A DNA stretch of 10,984 bases. Origin: Nitrospira lenta (lineage in GTDB: Bacteria > Nitrospirota > Nitrospiria > Nitrospirales > Nitrospiraceae). The position numbers and the translations under genes are program-made. The DNA lies in assembly GCA_945906715.1 (NCBI GenBank), contig CAMDRK010000068.1, forward strand, positions 1 through 10,984, read 5' to 3'. How positions within the stretch are numbered: the stretch's first letter is position 1; each line of letters starts with the position of its first letter. The notes below the pieces were generated by a model. The model made no database searches. It saw only the letters and a list, made by a program, of their open reading frames with translations, and was not told where the DNA came from. Shown here piece by piece: positions 7,188-10,984 of the stretch.

Positions 7188-7382
7188 TACAAAACCTAAA
7201 AGCTAAGGCGGACGGGTTCCCATCTCGGCGCCATCCGCAACGCAACTACAATTGGTTTTCATATTTCTTTCTGGCAAAGTCTCGCCTGGTTACTCCTTCT
7301 CCGACAACGCCCGGTAAGCGCCGTTATCCAGCCTCCGATTCTCCAGGGGGGGCTGAGGAACGGGGACATTCTAGTTTTCAGG
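7188..7382. other. Intergenic stretch with no supported gene
   Basis: I see no coding frame with a ribosome site or a recognisable protein here. The few structures are a weak hairpin, GCGGA (7208-7212) with TCCGC (7237-7241), and the motif GGGGACATTCTAG (7362-7374). I recall similar motifs near REP-associated transposase genes in other genomes, but no such gene is present. The low similarity to anything known suggests decayed or repeat-derived sequence. Confidence 0.4.
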
Positions 7383-7576
7383 GGCCTGCCTGGGCTCAGA
7401 GTGGACTTTGTTGGAGGAGCGGGGACCCACCGAGGCTGAGGTGAGAGGGAAAGCCGGAACTGACTGAAGTACTGCGGTCGTATGACCGTGGCTGAAGGAA
7501 TTCCCGAAGGTTTCCACTCGACGAAGCCCGGAAGGGTCGCTCCGGAGGCAAGGGAGCGGTTGAGCCCAAGCAGGCC
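7383..7576. other. Segment closed by a 16-nt inverted repeat; possible structured RNA or mobile repeat
   Basis: GGCCTGCCTGGGCTCA (7383-7398) and TGAGCCCAAGCAGGCC (7561-7576) are complementary at 15/16 positions. Directly inside, GAGTGGA (7399-7405) pairs with TCCACTC (7513-7519). Further local hairpins are CGGTC-GTAT-GACCG (about 7474-7487) and CGCTCC/GGAGCG (about 7538-7558). Frames on the minus strand (7259-7618 and 7396-7584) are open but rich in Pro/Ser/Arg, lack a recognisable domain and look like repeat translations. Strand and function are unknown. It could be an ncRNA, a MITE-like unit or a decayed element. Confidence 0.4.
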
Positions 7577-7649
7577 GCCATCATTATTAATTCTCCTTAA
7601 TCCAAGCTGCTCTTTCACCCCTTCCTCACATTTCTAGAAATATTCTTAG

Positions 7650-7655
7650 TACAAT
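7650..7655 (+). promoter_or_regulatory. Possible -10 box before the beta-barrel gene
   Basis: TACAAT (7650-7655) is a 5/6 match to the -10 consensus, about 30 nt before the chosen ATG, in a locally AT-rich stretch. No convincing -35 is seen at 16-18 nt. An activator-dependent or weak promoter is possible. Confidence 0.3.
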
Positions 7656-7684
7656 CAATCCAAGCATCGCTCATGGAGCACCTC

Positions 7685-8326
7685 ATGATCCAGCCGCGGC
7701 GCGTTCAACAACGATTCGTCTTTAGCTGCATCCTTCTTACAGCCTTATCTTTGATTGCCGTTCCAGCGAAGGCTGAATGGTACGTGGCGGGCCAAGTCGG
7801 GCACAGTTTCGCTGACTCCTTGCGCAACGTCACAACCACAGGTCCGTTCAGTGGTATTGAACTGCAAGATTTTGACATGAAGAACAGCCTTGCGTATGGC
7901 GGGAAGGTCGGCGTCTATCCCTTTCACGGGTCGCTAGGATTCGAGTTGGATGTCTTCCATAGTACACCGCATGTGAAGCAGCTCGGCATTAGCCCCGGCA
8001 TTCATCTGGGGGTGACGAATATCGGCGCGAATATGCTGTTGCGATACCCAGGCGCGACTTTCCAGCCCTACCTCGGCATCGGCCCGGGTATCTTAGTCGC
8101 GCGCTTGGGCCGTTCGGTGGAAACTGAGTCGGACACACAGGTTTCGATCGGATTCAATTTTCTCACGGGAATCCGTGCATTTGTGACACCCAGCGTGGCG
8201 ATGTTCACAGAATATAAATACACAGATGCGAAGTTTGGCTTTGATGACGCCTTCGGTTCGTTCGGTGGATTCGACAGTACATACAGGGCGCACCAATTAT
8301 CAGTTGGCGTCTCCTACCATTTCTGA
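7685..8326 (+). CDS. Outer-membrane beta-barrel protein (OmpA-like/porin-family barrel)
   Basis: A 213-aa exported protein predicted to form a small outer-membrane beta-barrel. Residues 1-30 are a signal peptide: basic RRVQQR, a hydrophobic core near 11-26 and an AKA cleavage site before EWYVAGQVG. The mature part has alternating hydrophobic/Gly-aromatic strands such as YVAGQVGHSF, LGFELDVFH, FQPYLGIGPGI and AMFTEYKYT. It ends in LSVGVSYHF, with the C-terminal Phe typical of BAM substrates. The pattern resembles OMP_b-brl-type proteins of about eight strands, and no periplasmic OmpA domain follows. I chose the ATG at 7685 because GGAG lies 6 nt upstream; an in-frame ATG at 7673 lacks a ribosome site and would add four residues. 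A lipoprotein gene follows after 11 nt. Ligand or exact role unknown. Confidence 0.82.
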   Translation: MIQPRRVQQRFVFSCILLTALSLIAVPAKAEWYVAGQVGHSFADSLRNVTTTGPFSGIELQDFDMKNSLAYGGKVGVYPFHGSLGFELDVFHSTPHVKQLGISPGIHLGVTNIGANMLLRYPGATFQPYLGIGPGILVARLGRSVETESDTQVSIGFNFLTGIRAFVTPSVAMFTEYKYTDAKFGFDDAFGSFGGFDSTYRAHQLSVGVSYHF

Positions 8327-8337
8327 GGGAGGGTGCC

Positions 8338-8688
8338 ATGTTGACTCGATGGACGACGGCCATGATAGGAGGAGTCGTACTGTTCAGCCTCACGGCCTGC
8401 GCCGAGTCGCTGCATCAGAAACAGCGGATAGACATGCTCAGTCAGGCTCAGGAGAATGGGTACGCAGATGTGTATGACCAGTCCAATCCCTTCTACTTTA
8501 GTCCCGGATTCTGGTGGAGCCCTTTTGCCTACTATCCAGGCTTCTCCGGATATGGGCCTGGTTATCGATCTGGCTATCCCTATTATGGCTACCCTTCCGG
8601 CAGACCTTCTCCCAATCCTGGTGGGCCAAGCTTCCGTCCTTCGCCTCCACCGAATGCACCATCACGAATGTTCCAGCGAAGGAAGTAG
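8338..8688 (+). CDS. Small Tyr/Gly/Pro-rich lipoprotein, function unknown
   Basis: A 116-aa protein I do not recognise. It has a type II signal peptide: hydrophobic GGVVLF then lipobox LTAC, with the lipidated Cys at 21, so it should be membrane-anchored. After a short polar region (about 22-45) the sequence is dominated by Tyr, Gly, Pro, Ser and Phe/Trp, with repeated YPG/YGP/GYP-like triplets, and ends in a basic tail (RMFQRRK). It lacks globular-domain signatures and is probably extended or disordered. The GGGAGG 5 nt before the ATG is a strong ribosome site, and the 11-nt gap suggests an operon with the preceding barrel gene. Ser, not Asp, is at +3 of the mature protein (C-A-E-S), so outer-membrane sorting is plausible. 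Confidence 0.8.
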   Translation: MLTRWTTAMIGGVVLFSLTACAESLHQKQRIDMLSQAQENGYADVYDQSNPFYFSPGFWWSPFAYYPGFSGYGPGYRSGYPYYGYPSGRPSPNPGGPSFRPSPPPNAPSRMFQRRK

Positions 8689-8717
8689 GTGAGACAGGGT
8701 CCAGCAGTGGCTGTTCG

Positions 8718-8747
8718 TTGACACCTTCTCAAGGCCTGTGGTAGCTT
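8718..8747 (+). promoter_or_regulatory. Putative sigma-70 promoter for the rpsF cluster
   Basis: TTGACA (8718-8723) is a perfect -35. With 18-nt spacing the -10 is TAGCTT (8742-8747), preceded by TGG (8739-8741), an extended -10 signature. A start near 8754 would give a leader of about 77 nt containing two hairpins. Prediction by eye. Confidence 0.45.
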
Positions 8748-8755
8748 CACCCTTT

Positions 8756-8808
8756 CGCGCTGGCTGAATCCAGCGTGCCCACACCTTGCTCCCAACTCGT
8801 TTGGGGGC
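8756..8808 (+). promoter_or_regulatory. Two-hairpin leader upstream of rpsF
   Basis: CGCGCTGG (8756-8763) pairs with CCAGCGTG (8770-8777) over a CTGAAT loop. GCTCCCAA (8788-8795) pairs with TTGGGGGC (8801-8808) over CTCGT. Each stem has 8 bp including one G-T wobble. The rpsF ribosome site AGGAGG (8817-8822) follows. In many bacteria the S6-S18 complex binds an rpsF leader to autoregulate. I do not see the conserved loop element of that motif clearly, so the identity is open. Confidence 0.4.
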
Positions 8809-8830
8809 CTTCGTCCAGGAGGATTGCTGC

Positions 8831-9178
8831 ATGGAGCTCTACGAGTCTCTGTTCATTATTCGTGCGTCTGTCTCCGACCAGGAGACCACTGCCTTGATCG
8901 AGAAGATGAAGGCAGTGGCGGAAAAGACCGGCGCAAAGTTCATCAAATCAGAAAATTGGGGCAAGAAGAAACTCGCCTACGAGGTGAAGCGGGAACGCAA
9001 GGGCACATACGTCTACTTCTACTTCAGAGCGCCGAACATCACGGTCGGTGAATTGGAACGGTCTTATCGTCTGGAAGACACCATCATCAAGTTTTTGACC
9101 GTCCACCTCAAAAAAGAACTGGTGCCGCCACGGCCGCTCGAGACATCATCAGAGGAGTTCGCCGGTGGCCGGGTTTAA
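8831..9178 (+). CDS. rpsF: 30S ribosomal protein S6
   Basis: S6 sits on the 30S platform and forms a heterodimer with S18. The 115-aa product starts MELYESLFIIRASVS, the family N-terminus, and continues with ENWGKKKLAYEVKRERKGTYVYFYF, the conserved central strands, and FLTVHLKKE near the end. A short variable tail (PPRPLETSSEEFAGGRV) follows. An in-frame TTG at 8786 would add 15 residues unrelated to S6. The ATG at 8831 is preferred because AGGAGG lies 8 nt upstream and homology starts there. It overlaps ssb by 14 nt, the conserved rpsF-ssb-rpsR order, so coupled translation is likely. Confidence 0.96.
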   Translation: MELYESLFIIRASVSDQETTALIEKMKAVAEKTGAKFIKSENWGKKKLAYEVKRERKGTYVYFYFRAPNITVGELERSYRLEDTIIKFLTVHLKKELVPPRPLETSSEEFAGGRV

Positions 9179-9566
9179 TAAAGTCATTCTTCTCGGGAAC
9201 CTCACGCGGAATCCTGAGCTGCGGTATACGCCGAACGGGACGCCGGTGGCCAGTTTGGGCCTCGCGGTCAGCCGGCGGTACAAGCAGGGTGACGAATTGA
9301 AAGAAGAAGTCTGCTTTGTCGACATTGTCGTCTTTGGTAAGCAGGCGGAACATTGCGGGCAGTATCTTAGCAAGGGGAACGGAATCATCGTCGATGGCCG
9401 GTTGCAGCATCGCCGATGGGAAACGGAAGACGGCCAGAAGCGCAGCAAGCATGAGGTGGTGGCCCAAACAGTGACGTTCATGCCGAAACGCCAGGATGGT
9501 GGCGGAGGCGGGGCTGAGGCGCCTGTGCACGATGACCCGGGGTTTGAATCTGACGAGCATGTCTAG
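9165..9566 (+). CDS. ssb: Single-stranded DNA-binding protein
   Basis: SSB coats single-stranded DNA in replication, recombination and repair. The 133-aa product has the OB fold at residues about 2-106: FNKVILLGNLTRNPELRYT, GTPVASLGLAVSRRYK, FVDIVVFGKQAE, YLSKGNGIIVDGRL. A Gly-rich linker (DGGGGGAE) leads to a short acidic tail. The tail holds DDPGF but continues ESDEHV, so the usual terminal D-D-D-x-P-F partner-binding tip is not at the C-terminus. The start is GTG at 9165 with GAGGAG 7 nt upstream inside rpsF. The protein is shorter than E. coli SSB (178 aa) but in the range for many phyla. Confidence 0.95.
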   Translation: MAGFNKVILLGNLTRNPELRYTPNGTPVASLGLAVSRRYKQGDELKEEVCFVDIVVFGKQAEHCGQYLSKGNGIIVDGRLQHRRWETEDGQKRSKHEVVAQTVTFMPKRQDGGGGGAEAPVHDDPGFESDEHV

Positions 9567-9576
9567 ACGAAGCCAG

Positions 9577-9672
9577 GTCTGTGCGGTCTATCTCGTCTGT
9601 CTGGTTTATCTGGTTAGTTCCGCTCAACCAAAGATAAGACAGACCGAATAGACCAGACAGACTAGATAGACC
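9577..9672. repeat. Inverted array of 9-nt units between ssb and rpsR
   Basis: The left arm reads in 9-nt units GTCTGTGCG, GTCTATCTC, GTCTGTCTG, GTTTATCTG (9577-9612). The right arm (9636-9671), read on the minus strand, gives GTCTATCTA, GTCTGTCTG, GTCTATTCG, GTCTGTCTT. Segments 9585-9609 and 9648-9672 are complementary at 23/25 positions. The middle can also fold (TGGTT 9611-9615 with AACCA 9626-9630). Because 9 nt is three codons, a minus-strand frame reads through as a Leu-Val-Tyr/Cys repeat; that frame is an artefact. There are no spacers, so it is not CRISPR. The element separates ssb from rpsR within what is normally a tight cluster. Confidence 0.85.
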
Positions 9673-9682
9673 AAATGAACAA

Positions 9683-9714
9683 GGCAGGCCGGCGAGCTTT
9701 TTGAGCGTCCTGCC
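9683..9714. repeat. Hairpin with a terminus resembling the palindrome family
   Basis: GGCAGG (9683-9688) pairs with CCTGCC (9709-9714). Inside, CTTTTTGAGCGTCCTGCC (9697-9714) resembles the TTTTTGAGCAGCC right terminus of element A. It lies just upstream of the rpsR ribosome site. It may be a relic of the same family or an unrelated hairpin; T5 sits mid-loop, so it is not a terminator. Confidence 0.4.
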
Positions 9715-9734
9715 AACAAATAGGGAGACGGTTT

Positions 9735-10001
9735 ATGGAGCGTGAACAGCAACAAGGCGGAGACCGAGACGGCGGCGGTGGAGGACGGTTTTTTCAGCGT
9801 AGACGGCCTTGCAGGTTTTGTATCGAGAAGGGGTCGATCGATTTCAAAGATGTCGGACTGCTGAGAAACTTTTTGACTGAGCGGGGTCGGATTGTCCCGC
9901 GGCGCATCTCCGGCAATTGCATGAGGCATCAGCGCGAATTGACGGCCGCCGTCAAGCGGGCTCGGCACATTGCACTTATCAGCTTTGCAGAAGAACGATA
10001 A
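9735..10001 (+). CDS. rpsR: 30S ribosomal protein S18, zinc-ribbon type
   Basis: S18 pairs with S6 on the 30S platform. The 88-aa product has a Gly/Asp/Gln-rich N-terminal extension (1-17), then RRRPCRFC (C26, C29) and IDFKDVGLLRNFLTERGRIVPRRISGNCMRHQR, the family core. CxxC plus the later NCMRH segment indicates the Cys-containing (C+) version that can bind zinc. The ATG has GGGAG 7 nt upstream. It is the expected third gene after rpsF and ssb but is separated from ssb by 168 nt of repeat sequence. No rplI follows; a yceD-family gene does. Confidence 0.96.
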   Translation: MEREQQQGGDRDGGGGGRFFQRRRPCRFCIEKGSIDFKDVGLLRNFLTERGRIVPRRISGNCMRHQRELTAAVKRARHIALISFAEER

Positions 10002-10021
10002 TTATCACGTTGGGGATAGGA

Positions 10022-10630
10022 ATGCAGGTAGGCGCCACGATGGAACTGCTCAGGCCGCTGCTGGCTGACATCACTGTCGATGGGCTTTCGCTGGTCGGTG
10101 AGGTTACGGCGGAAGAACTCGGACTCACCGAGGACGATGCGGTAGTCCTGGGACCGCTGGCTGTGAGCCTGGACCTGACCAATATCGAAGGGCTGGTTGC
10201 CGTGACCGGAGTGCTGGAAGGCACGATCATTCGCGAATGTGTGCGCTGCTTGAAGGGGTATGAGGATTTGCTGGCTTTTTCTGTGCGGGCGGCCTTTGTT
10301 CCGGAGCCCAAGTCATCGCCTCGTCATCCGAAGCGAGTCGATCCCCGAAAGGCGCGCGCGGAGGTCGTGGAGGCTGAGCCGGAAGAGGAGCCGGACGATC
10401 AGTATCAATACCAGGGCAATCAGCTGGAGCTAGCTCCCATGTTGCGTGAACACGTGATTCTATCGGCGCCGATGCAGCCGCTTTGCAACAACGATTGTTT
10501 GGGGCTCTGTGCGCAATGCGGGAAGAATTTGAATGAGGGGCCCTGTCACTGTGCCGTGGAACCGCCAATTCCGAAATTTCGGGTGGTTCAGAGCATGAAA
10601 CGCAAGACCGGCGGATCGTCAGATTCGTAG
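10022..10630 (+). CDS. yceD: YceD/DUF177 family protein
   Basis: DUF177 proteins are encoded beside rpmF in very many bacteria and are linked to 23S rRNA accumulation or 50S assembly; the biochemical role is not settled. The 202-aa product shows LLADITVDGLSLVGEV near the start, the family hallmark RECVRCLKGYEDLL, an acidic middle segment (EAEPEEEPDDQYQY) and a C-terminal Cys cluster (NNDCLGLCAQCGKNLN then CHC) likely to bind zinc. Start choice is uncertain. The ATG at 10022 has GGGGA 5 nt upstream; the ATG at 10040 has the weaker AGGTAGG but also fits homology. A longer frame from 9917 overlaps rpsR and is rejected. The gap of 20 nt after rpsR suggests co-transcription. Confidence 0.9.
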   Translation: MQVGATMELLRPLLADITVDGLSLVGEVTAEELGLTEDDAVVLGPLAVSLDLTNIEGLVAVTGVLEGTIIRECVRCLKGYEDLLAFSVRAAFVPEPKSSPRHPKRVDPRKARAEVVEAEPEEEPDDQYQYQGNQLELAPMLREHVILSAPMQPLCNNDCLGLCAQCGKNLNEGPCHCAVEPPIPKFRVVQSMKRKTGGSSDS

Positions 10631-10667
10631 TAGGACCGTCAGCTATCGAACGTGAGAAGGAGTTGCC

Positions 10668-10853
10668 ATGCCGAATCCGAAACATAAACATTCACGGGAA
10701 CGCCGCGATAAGCGGCGCACGCAAAAGCTGCGCATCACCCCTCCGGGCATGTCCGTCTGTCCCCAGTGCCACGAGATCAAGCTGCCTCATTACACCTGCT
10801 TGAATTGCGGAACGTATAAGGGCAAGGCGGTCATCCAGGTCGAAGAATCCTAG
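10668..10853 (+). CDS. rpmF: 50S ribosomal protein L32, zinc-ribbon type
   Basis: L32 is a small 50S protein near the peptide exit region. The 61-aa product begins MPNPKHKHSRERRDKRR, the usual MPxPKxxxSxxRRxxRR start, and has CPQCHEIKLPHYTCLNCGTYKGK, two CxxC pairs forming the C+ zinc ribbon. AAGGAG lies 5 nt before the ATG. It follows yceD by 37 nt, the standard yceD-rpmF pair. The usual next gene, plsX, is not seen before the window ends; a palindromic element starts 1 nt after the stop. Confidence 0.96.
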   Translation: MPNPKHKHSRERRDKRRTQKLRITPPGMSVCPQCHEIKLPHYTCLNCGTYKGKAVIQVEES

Positions 10854-10854
10854 G

Positions 10855-10984
10855 CAGGCTGTTGAAAAAGTCCGCCAGCGGGGGAGGGATGGCTCGGTGA
10901 GTCCCCTGTGCTCGCGCAACGCGCGGCCTCAGAAGGCCCTCGTTGGACGCGCGCAATGGGGGACTCAGCCAAGCCATCCCTTAT
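10855..10984. repeat. Palindromic element D, cut by the window end
   Basis: It begins with CAGGCTGTTGAAAAAG (10855-10870), the same terminus as element A's CAGGCTGCTGAAAAAA. Arms 10885-10906 and 10959-10981 are complementary except for one mismatch and one inserted base. Between them lie a 28-nt stretch (10909-10936) identical to 7001-7028, the apical hairpin GGCCT-CAGA-AGGCC (10925-10938) flanked by CAACG/CGTTG, and GGACGCGCGCA (10945-10955). The right terminus lies beyond the window. Confidence 0.82.

Noticed and set aside
7000..7206. A 68-codon + strand frame
   Set aside because: It lies inside palindromic elements B and C, has no ribosome site and no recognisable domain.
7259..7618. A 119-codon minus-strand frame rich in Pro/Ser/Arg
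   Set aside because: It covers the segment with the 16-nt inverted repeat, has another open minus frame overlapping it, and shows no domain; more likely translated structure or repeat.
8786..8830. Upstream TTG start for rpsF
   Set aside because: The extra 15 residues do not resemble S6, and AGGAGG is placed for the ATG at 8831.
9624..9968. A 114-codon minus-strand frame with Leu-Val-Tyr/Cys repeats
   Set aside because: It comes from the 9-nt repeat units plus the antisense of rpsR.
9917..10021. Longer start for the yceD gene
   Set aside because: It would overlap rpsR by 85 nt with a non-homologous N-terminus; starts at 10022 or 10040 fit better.

Overview
The window looks like chromosomal housekeeping DNA from a free-living Gram-negative bacterium of moderate-to-high GC. 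Nitrospira or a close relative (phylum Nitrospirota) is my best guess. The guess rests on the gene order and on intergenic palindromes carrying TGCTCGCGCA / GGACGCGCGCA cores. It is recognition from memory, not a database result. A signal-peptide-bearing beta-barrel protein and a lipobox protein support a cell with an outer membrane.

All genes are on the + strand. Region 1 (2-3049) holds the 3' part of a sensor histidine kinase, a complete NtrC-type sigma-54 response regulator overlapping it by 16 nt, and ispE overlapping the regulator by 26 nt. Region 2 (3050-5611) has a promoter-bearing gap, then prs, rplY (L25/CTC form with a long charged tail) and pth, whose GTG start lies 2 nt after the rplY stop. 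Region 3 (5603-6788) is an inverted array of 7-nt units followed by ychF, which has no visible Shine-Dalgarno. Region 4 (6789-7684) is about 0.9 kb without a supported protein gene. It holds a family of palindromic elements, one inserted inside another, and a separate ~194-nt segment closed by a 16-nt inverted repeat. Region 5 (7685-8688) is a two-gene envelope cassette: an outer-membrane beta-barrel protein and a small Tyr/Gly/Pro-rich lipoprotein. Region 6 (8718-10853) is a ribosomal-protein cluster: promoter and structured leader, rpsF, ssb, an inverted array of 9-nt units, rpsR, a yceD/DUF177 gene and rpmF. Region 7 (10855-end) is another member of the palindrome family, cut by the window edge.

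Functionally, most of the window serves translation (L25, S6, S18, L32, peptidyl-tRNA hydrolase, YchF, YceD), nucleotide and isoprenoid precursor supply (PRPP synthetase, IspE) and DNA maintenance (SSB). I found no defence system, CRISPR array, tRNA or complete transposase gene. The least explained material is intergenic. Palindrome copies at 6789-6941 and 10855-10984 keep the same fold, with a CAGA loop on stems of different sequence, which points to selection on structure or to a transposition substrate. Two further palindromes are built from short tandem units of 7 and 9 nt.
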